From Muricea muricata (Eukaryota; Cnidaria; Anthozoa; Malacalcyonacea; Plexauridae): DNA of 64,000 nucleotides. Each line of letters starts with the position of its first letter. Positions within the stretch are counted from its first letter, which is position 1. The stretch covers positions 2,568,501-2,632,500 of the forward strand of contig OY979726.1 in the NCBI GenBank assembly GCA_963855995.1. The letters are read 5' to 3'. Under the pieces are notes generated by a model. It saw only the letters and a list, made by a program, of their open reading frames with translations. It had not been told where the DNA came from and made no database searches. The position numbers and the translations under genes are program-made. Shown piece by piece: positions 1 to 13,200 of the stretch.

Positions 1-1378
1 GTTTCGAGCACCCCACGCGGGATTTTTCTCGTGATTATATGAATGAGAATTTTTTTTCAAATTTTTTTTCTAATTTTTTTTTTCCAAATTTTTTTGTCAA
101 AATTTTCCTCAAAATTTTTTCTCAGAATTTTTTTTTCAAATTTTTTGTCAAAATTTTCCTCAAAATTTTTTCTCAGAATTTTTTTTTCAAATTTTTTTTC
201 CAAATTTTTTGTCAAAATTTTCCACTAAATTTTTTCGGGATTTGTTTCGAGGGTTTCGCACGCGAGACACACGCGTGTTTCGAGCACCCCACGCGGGATT
301 TTTCTCGTGATTATATGAATGAGAATTGTTTTCAAATTTTTTTTCCCAATTTTTTGTCAAAATTTTCCTCAAAATTTTTTCGGGATTTGTTTCGAGGGTT
401 TCGCACGCGAGACACACGCGTGTTTCGAGCACCCCACGCGGGATTTTTCTCGTGGTTATATGAACGAGATTTTTTTTTTCAAATTTTTTTTCCAATTTTT
501 TTTTCCAAATTTTTTTGTCAAAATTTTCCTCAAAATTTTTTCGGGATTTGTTTCGAGGAAAAAAAATTTGAAAAAAATTTAGGAAAAAGTTTTGACAAAA
601 AAATTTTCCCAATTTCTTTTTCAAAATTTTTTCCTGAAAAATCATGAATTATTCATGAATTTTCATGAATTATTCATGAAATATTCATGAATTATTCATG
701 AATATTCGTGGGTTGTTCATGAGTTTCCCAAGTTTTTTTTCAAACTTTTTTCCCAAATTTTTTTTCGAAATTTTTTCCCAAAATTTTTTCCAAAATTTTT
801 TTGGGAAATTTTGAAAAATTTTGGGAAAAAATTTTTTTAAAAAAATTCGGGAAAAAATTTTGAAAAAAAATTGACAAAAATTTTGGGAAAAAATTTAAGA
901 AAAAAAATTTGGGGAAAAAAATTTGAAAAAATCTAGGAAAAAAATTTGAAAAAAAATTTCGGAAAAAAATTTGGGAAAAAAGTTTGAAAAAAAATTTGGG
1001 AAAAATTCTGAAAAAAAAAATTTGGAAAAAGAATTTTAAAAAAATTTGGGAAAAAATTTGGAAAAAAAAAATTGACAAAAATATTAGGGAAAATTTTGAA
1101 CAAAAAATTTGGGAAAAAGTTTTGAAAAAAAAATTTGGGAAAAAATTCTGAAAAAAAATTTGGGAAAAAAATTTGAAAAAGAATTTAGGAAAAAGTTTTG
1201 ACAAAAAATTTTTTCCCAATTTCTTTTTCAAAATTTTTTCCTGAAAAATTCATGAATTATCATGAATTATTTATGAATATCATGAATTATTCATGATTTC
1301 CGAAATTTTTTTTCAAAATTTTTTCCCGAATTTTTTTTCAAAATTTTTTCCCGAATTTTTTTTCAAATTTTTTTTCCT
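1..1378. repeat. A/T-rich complex satellite block
   Basis: The block is made of runs of A and T broken by short G or C groups. A GC-rich marker, gtttcgagcaccccacgcgg, recurs at about 1, 277 and 422. Positions 1-640 are mostly pyrimidine-rich on this strand and 735-1236 mostly purine-rich. Palindromic catgaattattcatgaat motifs separate them at about 644-733 and 1236-1300. The segments near 540-660 and 1170-1260 are close copies, so a unit of about 620 bp is partly duplicated. The long open frames here exist only because the repeat lacks stop codons. Confidence 0.85.
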
Positions 1379-3061
1379 TTAAGCACTGTTTTCTTAAGTC
1401 TCAATAATGTTTGCTGATATATCCCTTTTGGTAGCTCTTTTATTTCTGCATTTGCCGTGGAAATGGACTTCACACACATAAACATGACTTGCAGCTTTGT
1501 AAGAAGCCATGTGTTTACAAAGTTAATGATTTTAGCAATTCCATCGGTTAGAATGACAATCTACCGCGAGTTGAGGGATCTGGGACAGAATAATCACCAT
1601 TCTGAGCGATTGCAAACGAAATATTGAAGATTTCAAAATGGCGGGAGATTATTTGAAGCGTGTCGAAAGAGTGAGAATTAAAATGGATTTTATGAAAAAA
1701 CTGCGGGTCAGAGGAGCGGCAACTTTTCAGATTCGAACTCCCCATGTTTGAAAAAGTTATGTTCTGCAAGTTATCTCAGTTCCACGACATGCTTAATGAA
1801 ATTTGTTTTCTAGCCACATTTTCGAACTACGGCGAACGGCCTATTCTGAGTTTGTGGAGAAAAAATTGATTTGGCAATTTCCGATAGCAATTTCCGACTG
1901 GCGACGAACAAACCCGACGCTGTGCGCAAGCAACTAATAACTGGATGTAGAGAAGGAGAGAGATAAGCCCAACGGTGACGGGAGGAGGGGGGGGGGGGGC
2001 AGGGAGCCCGAAGAGTTGATTATATCTCGAACCAACGTTGCCAGTGTCGGCAGCACAGTCATAAGCATGCAATGACAGGATCTGTGCACTGGACTGAGAT
2101 TGACCAGGACCACCTCCCACCCCCCCCCCTCCAGCATAAAATGAGGATGAGATTAAGATTTTAGCAAGATGGCCACTGGAATGATAGGGTTTGCGCACTG
2201 GGAAAATGGGATTTAGTTAAAATCTGTGCTGGGAAAATTTGAATAGGATTCTCCCTTCAGCACTCTCAAAATTGTCATGGACATGTTAGAGATATGTCCA
2301 TGCTTTACAGCAATGTCCACTTCATAAGTCGAAGCTAATGGCAGCATGTTTCATTTCATTTCAAGAAATTTCGTCTGTTCTTTAGCGGTTAGCGACCTCA
2401 TGTTTTGTCTATATGTAACAAAGTAATTAATGAATACACAGACTGTTTGCAAGGAGCCAGTGGACAAGATATTAAGGTGTGCGTGTATGCAATTTAAATT
2501 TCTATGTGATTTGACTGGCCCAATAACATTTAGGTAAAGATTTATAATACACATACACGACTAACTTAAACCCTATAGGGGAGTAGCGGACGGCTTTTTA
2601 CGACTCCCGAGCAGTCTATAGGCAGTGCATATACGTTTGTGCCAATTTTCTTCTCGGAAGGCGGAGTGAACGCCTTAGCAGGCGTCTTGTATAACTATAA
2701 GATACTCGTTTTTTTAACCTAAATATCGATAGTTTTAGATATTAGAAACGCGTACTTAGTTTTTCATATAATATGTGCGATTTAGGAGGTTTTTTATTAG
2801 AAACAATTCTAGAACCAGTCCCCTATTATGCACTGCGTCAAACCAATGCGTCAAACGTGCTAATCACGTCATGAATTTTACTTAAAGTACCGTAACAGTA
2901 CCACGGGAAACGTATTGTGTATTCAGAAATTTTTATAAATCTGTTCGCTTTGAAGTTTCGAACAAATATGGAAAAGTTTATATTTAACAGGGACGACGCA
3001 TTTTTAGCAAACACTTCTCTTTTTAGGCCATTTTGATTTATTTTTTTTCCTTTTATGTACC
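1379..3061. other. Unassigned upstream region of the ADA gene
   Basis: No supported coding exon is visible. The stretch holds a long G run near 1984-1999 and a C run near 2118-2130, both typical of slippage-prone tracts. The 5' UTR and promoter of the adenosine deaminase gene must lie here or in part here, but no TATA box or initiator could be assigned with confidence. Confidence 0.4.
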
Positions 3062-6000
3062 ATGAATGTCTCAAAATCCAAGGTATGTATACTCTGCGAA
3101 TGCAATGACCCTTAGTGATTTGTTCTTATGCATGGTCTTTCGGGGGTTTTCTGAGAATTCTTAACATTGCGTCTTTATTTTGTTTTCGTTTTGTGTCAAT
3201 TTTACAATAAAGGGCATTTCAAGTATTTTTTTATAATGACAGGTTGAATTGCACGCACATCTGGATGGGTCGTTTAGAATAACAACAGTCATTGAACTGG
3301 CAAAGTAAGTTACTTACATATAAGGGAGTGTATATTTATTTATTATATGGCTTTCAAGAATCCTGCATTCTGATTAATCGAACATGTGGTCGGTAAAAAC
3401 CCATATTCGGACCAGGCTTTTTCCCAGTGTTTTTAATACAAGCATTTTTGGTTCAATTGTTTTTTTAGAAAGAAGAATATTCCTTTACCTGCTTATGATG
3501 TTGAAAATCTTGAAAATTATGTCACTTTAAAGGAACCCAAATCATTGTCATGCTTTTTGCATTGTTTCAGTTATTTCTATCCTGTTATACAGTAAGTGTA
3601 CATAATCAAGCTATGTACACTTGAACACACGAAAATGATGGTGCAGATGCAATTGGAAACGACAGAAGAGACCACTCAAAAAATATAATTCGCTACTGTA
3701 GTGAACCAAAAACATTGCAGACTTTTTGTGACTTGTCAGTATTTTTCCTTGTAGAAGGGCATTCTTTTAGGGCGGTCAATATAGAATCTTTCACTAATTT
3801 CACTAATCTTTGAGTTAATTTCAGGCTTGCTTCAACTTGTCATTTTCAGGCTTGTTACAACTTGTTGAAACAGCTTGAGCAAACCTGAGGATAACACGTT
3901 CTGACAATCAACTGGCAATAGTTTGCTGTGAGAGCTCCATTTAACACTTATTGACTGAGACTGAGGGAAACAGTATGTTTTGTGGACCAGAGACTGTCGA
4001 TGGTCCACAAAACATACTGCTTTCCCGAGGTCTCAGTCAATAAGTATTTTATTATATACTGAGTGTCAAAAGAGAAGAAAAGTACCACAAATCAATCAAA
4101 CATGTGTAAAAAGGATTACCTTTTACCTGACATGGCTTCGTGAGGCTCTGTGGATTTGTTATTTACTGGTGAATAAAAGTAATGTCCACTGCTTAGCTAC
4201 GTTGCCAGGGAGACAGTCGAGTTTCTCCACTATCACGTGATACGTTCTTAACCAATAAGAAACAGGAATAAATGAACTTTGACATTCAGTATATAATAAT
4301 GCAAGTTATCAACATTGTGCAAACATATCCTGATATCAGCTTGCTGTAGCTATTTCATTTGAAGATGCCAACCGACTTGTAGCAACTTGCATATACTGTT
4401 TAGCATACTTGTGCTACTTCACTGACCTGCTCACCCAGTATACAAAGCCTAGAGTAATTTCTATGCCCCCTCTTTCCCCTTGATTTGAAGTATCATCTTT
4501 TTTAATCTCCTCATTTCATGTTCAGTGGTGACAGAGAAGCTATAGAAAGAGTCGCTTATGAGTTTTGCGAAGACAAAGCAAACAATGGTGTACTATATTG
4601 TGAGGCACGATATTCCCCACAACTTCTTGCAAACTGTGAAGGAAGAGATAGTGATAAACATAAATGTACAGCAAGAGAAGCTGTTGAAAGTGTGTGTAAT
4701 GGTTTAGAAAGAGGTTCTCGAGATTTTGGGGTTGCAGTAACATCTATTTTGTGTTGTATGAGACATCGACCAGGTACACTATTAGTATGTGTGTTGTGAT
4801 TTCATCAATCAACCAGTCAATCAATTAGTCAGCTGATTAATTAATCTAGTAATCAATTGGTATCTACTATACACAAAAGAAGTCACAGCAAGTCTGTTGC
4901 AAGCTTTTTTCCTTGCAATAATCAAGCCAATATTGATCAGGATGTATTCACATCTCTTGTTCTAGTTTGATGATAACAAATCTACTGCAGCTTGTCAACA
5001 GGCTTGATGAAAGTTGATCAGCCACATGCTTGACCAAAATGTCTGCAAATATCATAAAGTTCCATCAAGTCTGATTTTCATTGACTTCATGTAACTTAAT
5101 AATGAAGCTAGAGGCATAGTGCAGCTTAGGTGTTGATCATGAACCTTTTTAAGCCTTTATAATACCACCTAATTATATAGAACCTAATTAAGCCTTTAAA
5201 ATCCACAACTTACATCAGGTCTGTGGCATTTTGTGCTGTGTACTATGCATGTATCATATAATATGACCAAAAGCCATCATTTTCAAGCATGATGTACAGT
5301 TAATAAATATAAATAATTATTGCTTCTTCTTTCAACTCTATCAACAGATTGGTCCCTAGACATAGTAAATATTTGTGAAGAATTTAGAAATCGAAATGTA
5401 GTTGGTGTTGATATTGCGGGGGACGAAAACATGGGGGAAATTCCAGCAATGAAGGAACACATCTTGGCTTTCCAGGTGAACGGACTTCTTGGATAATTGG
5501 AATTAAAAGAAAAACAGGGAAGATAGCCCAGTCCCTAGATGGTGTTTATTTTAAAATGACCTGTTTGGTTTTTCACGTTATCATTCCTGTCAAATGTTGT
5601 GATCCCTGGTGGCAGCACTACATTCAAATGCCTGAAACCAACAGGATACCTTGCTCAGAAATTTTTATGTTTAAGCAAATTAACACTGAAGTTTTGTGTG
5701 CATGGTTCAACTAATTTCCTGCTCTGTTGCAAATACTCATAATCTACAGCCATCTTTGGCAAGATGATTCATAGCTCAAGAAAATTGTTTGCTGCTCTAG
5801 GCATCTTGTAATTTTTATCCTTAGGCTATTACCTCACATTTATATGTGCGTCTATAGCTAAATCCGACGCGATTTTGCAAAAAAAATGGAGAAAAACTGA
5901 TGGTAAATAAGCGCATGCGCCCATAAAATTTCGCTTGTATAGTAGGCACACCCAATTTGTTTCCAGATCACCTTATGTAGGCACACCCAATTTGTTCCCA

Positions 6001-8553
6001 GATTTCCGGGCACGAAATGCTATGAACAATTTCCATGGTAGACTAGGCAATGTGGACAAAAATTTTCAACACTGTAACAGCTGAAAAGGACATCATATTT
6101 CCGAAATTGACGACATTGCCCCACCAACAATTTCAGTTATCATTGTACAAGTTTTGATGGCCAAGAAATCTTCTTGTGTAGAGAGCACAGGAACTTGGAA
6201 TTCCAAGAACAGTTCATGCTGGAGAGGCCGGTCCAGCCGCAAGCGTACATGAAGTATGTGCAAATCATTTGAATATTTTTTATAATATGACCATAAACCA
6301 TTAGTGATGGTGATTTTGAGGATGATTTGCCCTGTGGAAAGGTTTAGAAGGCGTTATAATAGCGCCTGCTTTTTCAATAGACCATTTTTCTTTATTCTCC
6401 TATATCAGACAAACTTTTGAATTGCGAAAATATATTAGTGCTCACAGCTGGAAAGAGCATCCTAAAATTCATAAAATTGCAAAGTTATGTTGCGAAATAA
6501 TGTGATCAAAATGTGACCTTTTTGCTCTTTTCAAGGCAATCTTTCTTTTACATGCAAATCGTATTGGGCACGGCTATCACGTCCTAGAGGATTCCGAGTT
6601 GTATAAGCTTGTAATTGAGAAGCAAATTCATTTAGAAGTAAGTGCATCAAAGACTGTGATTTGAGTAAATTGTGTCTGGGCGATTATTCTGATATATGGT
6701 GGAGGACTGTTATTAGTACTAAGGTCTCTCTGTCTCTGTAGTTGTGTCCCATATCAAGTATTCTGACAGGAGCAGTTACGGAACCAATTGAAAAACATCC
6801 TGCAATAAAGTAAGCGCTTAGAAAACAGCTTACAGTCCCGGCAATAGAAGTGTTCTGAAAATGTTCGACCAAGTCATTTACTCAAGTTTAGCAGTTCCTC
6901 TGATCAATTCCACCTGCGATTCCTCAAATTTTGAAAAATTCGTTAAACAACGTGCTGTTTATTGACCATATCGACCAATCAGAATTTACACGAATAAGAT
7001 ATAGCATTCTGATTGGTCAATTAACAAGAAGTCGTGAATCTTTCAGAGAACTTCTTCAAAATTTTGAGGAATTGATCAGAGAAATGCTCCTAAATTTGAG
7101 CAAATGTATTGGTCAAATATTTTCGGAACGCTTCTGTTGCCGCGACTGTAATTTGAAGGCTAAAAAAATAATGGAACCGACAAGAGTGTTGGCATATGAG
7201 TTTCTTAACTTCCTCCGATCAGAAGAGCATTATGAGATCGTCAAGTAACAATTATTCTATCTCCAGTTTGTCTGGTAATAAAAAATTCCACTTTGTTTAT
7301 TTTTTTGTTCAAAAGGGTTAGGCAAATTATCAGCATTATTAAAATTGTAAAAATGTTATTCGTGGTTATTGTATAAGATCTACCAGCGACTTAGCTTCTT
7401 ATACAAAATTTACATCATAAAAGATATGTATATCTGGGTAGCTAATTTTTATATTAAGTACAGTTTCTCGATACTAGAAAAACGAAAGCTGAAAAAAAAT
7501 AATTATCACTTGACGAAGTATTGACTGATATTGCCAGCCCAACGAGCAATCTCCTTGATTTCTCTTCATTCTTGTAGATTTGCTAAAGATGGTGTCAACT
7601 TTTCATTGAATACAGACGACACGTTGGTTTGTAGAAATGATATGACCACTGAGTTTGATGTCGCTTATAATAAAATGAATTTCTCCGCTGCGATGCTGAC
7701 AAAAGCAGTACGTAGTCCTGTTGATGATCCTTACTTTATAACTATCACGTATAAATAAAGTTGGCTTAGATTAGGTTTTCAAGAAGAGATGATCCTTACT
7801 GGACTTCTAGGAAGAACAGTTTAGAGCTGATAGAGCTATCCAGTATAAATAAAGTTAGTTTAGTTTAGATTTCCTCCTGTAGTAACACTGGATCAATAAT
7901 AGATCATCCTTACTGGACCTCTAGGAAGAACAGTTTAGAACTGATAGAGTTATCCAGTATAAATAAAATTAGTTTAGTTTAGGTTTCCTTCTGTAGTAAA
8001 ACTGGATCATTAAGAGATGATCCTTACTGGACTTCTAGATAGAGCTATCCAGTATAAATAAAGTTAGTTTAGTTTAAGTTTCCTCCTGTAGTAACACTGG
8101 ATCAATAAGAGATGATCTTTACTGGAACTCTAGGAAAAACAGTTTAGAACTGATAAAGCTATCCAGTGTCACATAAAGTTAGTTGTAGTTTAGGTTTCCT
8201 CCTGTAGTAACATTGGATGAAGAAGAGGCTGTCCTTACTGGAACTCTAGGACGAACTGTTTTGAACTGTTATAGAGCTATGCAGCTTAAATGAAGTTAGA
8301 TTAGTTTAGTTTTCCTTATGTAGTAAAACTGAATCCAAACGCGATGATCCTTACCGGACCTCTAAGAAGAACAGTTTAGAAATGATGGAGATATCCAGTA
8401 TACAAATAAAGGAAAGCAATTTTATTCCACCAGACATTCGACGCTGCAAGATCATGCTTTTTACCGCCGGACGAGAAAAAGGAATTGATCGAAAAGTTGA
8501 AAGTAGTACATGGAATTACAATCCAGCAAGGGACAACAAACAATCATAACTAG
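3062..8553 (+). CDS. ADA: Adenosine deaminase (complete, 10 exons)
   Basis: The enzyme deaminates adenosine and deoxyadenosine to inosine and deoxyinosine (purine salvage, cytosolic in most animals). Exons: 3062-3082, 3243-3304, 3469-3591, 4526-4773, 5348-5475, 6182-6253, 6536-6637, 6742-6809, 7578-7707, 8434-8553. All borders are GT-AG and phases agree, giving 1074 nt and 357 aa, close to vertebrate ADA1 (about 363 aa). Active-site motifs are intact: zinc ligands in ELHAHLDG (His11, His13), the catalytic TVHAGE (His206, Glu209), the GHGYH motif (about 229-233) and SLNTDD (Asp288, Asp289). Other family hallmarks are EARYSPQLLAN, SILCCMRHRP and the C-terminal FLPPDEKKEL. The first exon codes only seven residues and fits the short N-terminus before the HxH motif. 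There is no signal peptide, so this is ADA1-like rather than secreted ADGF/ADA2. Introns 3, 8 and 9 carry repeats described separately. Confidence 0.96.
3944..4300. mobile_element. MITE with internal palindrome in ADA intron 3
   Basis: The segment begins with acacttattgactgagac and includes a hairpin at about 3970-4025 whose arms contain cagtatgttttgtggacc. It ends near a cagtatataataatgc motif. A related copy lies in opposite orientation at 37308-37709. No transposase is present, so this is a non-autonomous element; superfamily not assigned. Confidence 0.75.
6870..7115. mobile_element. Imperfect inverted-repeat element in ADA intron 8
   Basis: The left arm (about 6870-6945, containing ctctgatcaattcc) is complementary to the right arm (about 7040-7115, containing ggaattgatcagag). 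A second nested hairpin uses gaccaatcagaat and attctgattggtc at about 6971-7020. The structure is MITE-like and has no coding potential of its own. Confidence 0.65.
7757..8400 (+). repeat. 114-bp dispersed satellite, array 1 (ADA intron 9)
   Basis: About six units of roughly 114 bp. The landmark gatgatccttactgg (with variants) recurs near 7788, 7902, 8016, 8113, 8227 and 8342; one interval is shortened to about 96 bp. Each unit also carries tttcctcctgtagtaacact and gtataaataaagttagttt. The same family forms arrays in introns of genes C, D and E. Confidence 0.9.
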
Positions 8554-10265
8554 TGTGCAAAGTAGCCAAGATGCAGCTATAACATTTACCTTCGACAATT
8601 AAGCTGATGTCTTGTCCCAACCGGGGAATGCGGGTACATTCAGGTATGACCATTGGCATGTAAAAAAATCAGCAATAATCTTATTCTTCTGAGTGGATAT
8701 TAAGTGCTATTTAATATTAAGCACGAATTGCAAGTATTTTAAATAGCTTCAAAAGCGATCCATTTTATACCTATCTCGTCAGTTTGCTTGCGAAAGAACT
8801 TTCAATATAGATATTGTATAAGCCGAGAAAATCGAGGCAAAAATCTACGTGTCTTTTATCACATATAAAGACTCCTTCACGGCTATGATTTCCTTTGTGT
8901 TTTGCTCATGAATTAATGATGAGTTTTTGAAGTAATATTTAAAACACGCGAAGGAGTGCTTTATCAGATATACTAGCGCGAATTGCGGGTGTTTTAAATG
9001 ACTTCTAAATCGATTGATTTTATACCCATCTTGTCTGTTTGTATATAAAAAAATTTCAACATAGATGTTGTATAAGCCGAGAAAATCGAAGTAAACGATT
9101 TGTGAAAATCGAAGTAAACGATTTGTTAAAATCGACATGTGTTTTATCTCATATATAGACTCTAGTCACGGCTATGATTTCCTTTGTGTTTTTCTCATGA
9201 ATTGTTAATGAGGTTTAGAATTATTGATAAAAACATTCCGCTCTCCTTTTGTTGAGGCAAGACATTGATCGTTGTTAGTTGCATTGGACGGCAACCAGCC
9301 CGGGTAAACATGTGCGTACGGCCTTGCCCCATGTCCCCAGCAACGGGATAGCGACTGGTAAAATGATGAAACTTCATCAGTTTCTAAGACGTCATATGAT
9401 CGCTGTAAACTGTTCTTAGATACAGCCCTAAGCCAAGTTCCAAAGAAGCAATGAACGTTTTTGCTCCGTGTTTAGCAACCAAAAAAAAACACAGCTTACT
9501 TTTTTCACGCCTAAAGAAATTATTGAGTTTGATAGAGGACAATGAATGGAAAGTTGAAATAATTATAAAACGTCGCGACTAATTCTAGTGTAAACATATT
9601 TTTGCCCTTGCTGCCTCGTTGCTAAGGACTTGGCCGAAGGTTCTACGTATTTTTAAAATCTCTCGTCTTCTGCCGTGATAAAACTCTTCAGCCTCTAGGC
9701 TTTAATTCCACCTTACTCTCGGCCACGCTAAATTATTTTTTAATGATCATGAATTTTTAAAATGAAATTTCATATATTTTTTTACCAATCGTAATTTATA
9801 GATAGGAATCCCAACGTGTATAAAGCGAGACAATAAATGATTTTCTCAAAGTGCTTGTGTTTAAAATAATATTGCTGCGCTAATAACAGATTGATTAGGT
9901 TAGGCGTTGTATATCGGATAACTGGCGAACTCGCATTTGGTAAGATGTGCATTTGTTATAGTTGTAAGAAAAATACCGTAACTTCAATATTCCAATTTTT
10001 TTAAATCCCTACCGTCAACAAGCCACCTTAATAATGAAATATATGATCATTTAATGCGTCATTACCATGGCAACCGAACATTGTTGCACATCCGACAGTC
10101 TTTGCGGCATCATACCATCTCGCCAGATTTCAAAACAAAAGTAAGTCAATGAAGGTCATAATTTTCGAAAAACATGCGATGTTTTCGGGCTTAAACAAGC
10201 GTGATCGTTAATTATTGCACGTCTAGCCTTGCTGCTGGTATCGTACCACATTCTGTGCTCGAAAC
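8554..10265. other. ADA-DCDC2 intergenic region with a 256-bp tandem duplication
   Basis: No supported gene. Two diverged copies of a ~256-bp block run in tandem at about 8690-8945 and 8946-9215. Shared landmarks are gcacgaattgcaagtatttt/gcgcgaattgcgggtgtttt (8721, 8977) and tataagccgagaaaatcgaa. A short internal repeat, aaatcgaagtaaacgatttg, is duplicated near 9085-9130. The ADA 3' UTR must lie at the start of this region. An aataaa hexamer occurs near 9833, but that is far for a poly(A) signal. Confidence 0.5.
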
Positions 10266-13200
10266 ATGACCACGAAATGCGTGAAAATGTGTCGAAACGG
10301 CGATGGCTATTTCCCTCCCGTTAACGTCGTCGTAAACCCACGGGACATCCGAAGTATGGAGGCTTTCCTTGATCGAGTCACTCAAGTTACAAGAATGCGT
10401 AATGCCGCGAGGAAAGTGTGTACGCCGAAGAAAGGACACAGAATTGAAGACCTTACCAAACTAATTTCTGGCGAAACCTACGTGGCGGTCGGGCAAGAAG
10501 GGTTCAAAAACTTAGAGTGAGTTCCGTACCAGCTAATCATTTGATGTCGTTCTGCAAGCTTATTATTTGCGCTGTTTATTCACATTTTTAAACCTTGTAT
10601 GTCTTTTATAGATACGGAAGCATTCGCATTCGTAAGCCTGTGGTACAACATCGCGAATTCAAGGTATTTTAAAGGAGTACTTGAATTTTGAGTATTTTTG
10701 ACAGCTGATAAATCTTTGACGAAATTTGTTTGCATTTGTCATCAAAATTTGCACACACTTTATTTGCATAATGACCTTTCGTTAATCCGAAATTAAATGT
10801 TAATGCAATATTTTACGCCTGTTTACAGGCTCTTTAAATTAATTTTATTACAGTTTTATAAAAAACGCTTTCGGAAAGTGATTTTAAAATATAATGACTC
10901 GAGCATAGTCAGATATTAATCAGTCATATTGGCTCTTTAATTTTGTGTAAAGTGGATGCGCAATTTAATATATTGTACAGGTATTAATAATAAATGAAGT
11001 CGTTTGATCTCATTGTTTTTGCAGTCTTTGTGGGAGCGTGAATTAGAGAACACAATCCTAAACTAATATTGAGGTTGAGCAATTGTTATTCAATGTGCGT
11101 GTTATAAACAAGTCGTAAATAAAATAAATAATTGTGCAAGTGCAAGACGTGTTGTCAAAATAATTTATAATTAAGACGCATTTCAGAAACTTTGTAAAGC
11201 ACGAAATTCATGTTATGCATATCTTGTATACATTTATGCCACTCAGTTAAAAATTGTGCCTGAAAATGTAACTCAGTACAGTTGATAATTTTAAAGTGTA
11301 AAATTTTGGACAAAACCATTCCCAAATGTAGATTCACTTAAATGCAAACTATTACCTAATTGTTATGGTTTTGGCCCAGGGTTTTGCATATGTGTATAAT
11401 TTTTTCAGAAATTTGTTTAAGCTGGATGCAATCATTTCATGGTATCTTTTCTGTGCATTGCAGATCGAACCGGTGAAACACAGTAGAATTTTAATGTCCG
11501 CACGATGTCGAAAGGTTGCACTGTGGGAATCCGCAGGACTTAAAACAATCTAGTAAGTTATTGCCTGAAGGACTGTCACCTCTTGGGGTACCTGTAGCAC
11601 TCCACGCAAGAAAAGAAAGAATGAATGGACAATTTGCATAATAGACTAACATTCGATCTAGGCAAAAAGAGCAAAATCTTTTACTACAGCTAAAAAGAGG
11701 ATCCTAAGATTAGTAGAATTGCAGAGTTTGGTGGCGAAATGTTGTAAAATACGGAAAATATAGTCCTGCGAACTTTGCAAGTTTTGTGTGTGTTTGTGTT
11801 ACGCGTGGAAAAGGTTACCATTTTCCAGCTGAAATTACCGCGAAAATGGTAACTTTTTCCGCGCGTAATACAAATATATACAAAATTTGCAAACTTCACA
11901 GGGCTATATTTTCCGCATTTTACAACATTTCGCCACCAAACTCTGCAATTCTACTAATCTTAAAATGCTCTTTCTAAGTGTAGTAAAAGATTCTGTTCTT
12001 CCTGCCTAGTTCGACCTTTGGTTTATTATGCAAATTGTCCATTAAAGCCCGAGGCAAACTAGGAAACATTGTTGCGGAAACATTTAGCTTCCTGTCCATG
12101 TTTCCCTGTTTGCCCGCCCCGGGAAACATTGTTGCGGAAACAAAATTTGCTTCCTGGGAAGCAAAAATGTTTCCCGACAAATTCAGAAACATTTTTGTTG
12201 CGGAAACAATGTTTCCTAGTTTGCTTGCAACGGGAAACATGAGGAAACATTGACAAGAAACAATGTTTCTGCAACAATGTTTCCTAGTTTGCCCAGGGCT
12301 TAAGATTTTAATGAGCATACTTGAATGTGGTGATGAAAAAAAGCCCCTCCCCCCCTTCCTAACATGTTAAGTCCACTTGACTGTAAATCTGATCCCCTAA
12401 AATATGTCTGCCAATGGGCTCAACTTCTTCCTATATCACCCACATCCTGAAATTCCTTCTGCTTTAACCCCCCCCCCCCTTCTGCTCCCTTCTCTCTCCT
12501 GTACAACACCATACCCTCTCTCTCAGAAAAATCTGGCCTCATGTACCCTACAATGTACACCAGATAATATGTTGCAGTGTATCAGTTCATCACATTGGTT
12601 CACACCCTTCCTCCTCCCTTTTCCTCCCCCTCTTCTCCCCAGCAATTTTGTTCCCTGTAGGAAATCTCTGGGTGACAGTGCTATGTATGTACACATTTGA
12701 TAAAATTCTTAGGTGCCAAGGTTGCTGCACTCTCTTTACAAAATCTGCCCTCTCTGTACCTGACGAAAGCGCATTTTCTTGTCCAGGCAGTATTGTTTTA
12801 GAACATATCAAATTAATTGAAACTTTCTCTGTACCTGATGAAAGAGCGTTTTCTTGTCTAGGCAGTATTGTTTTAAAACATATCAAATTAACTGAAATTT
12901 TCTCTGTACCTGATGAAAGAGCGTTTACTTGTCCCGGCAGCATTGTTCCAAAACATATCAAATCAATTGAAATTTTTAGTGTCTATCGTAACGGAGATGA
13001 AAATTATCCATCGCACAAGATCCTTCTCGACAGAAGAACATTATTAAACCTGGACAAGGTACTGGAGTATATAGGCGACTCGCACAAAAATTCCACACCT
13101 TTGCAGAAGCTTTCAAAAGGTTTTTTTAACAACCCAATGGCTACAGGACATTGTTACAACGTTGAAATTTGGTTGAAAATACGTTAATACTTCGACAACG

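Noticed and set aside
39..1231. Long open frames on both strands rich in Phe, Lys and Asn
   Set aside because: They follow from A/T-rich tandem repeats lacking stop codons; no domain, no splice context, and several overlapping frames are open at once.
12035..12318. Frames with repeated GNIVAET or FRNNVS
   Set aside because: Translation of the gaaacattgttgc inverted-repeat element.
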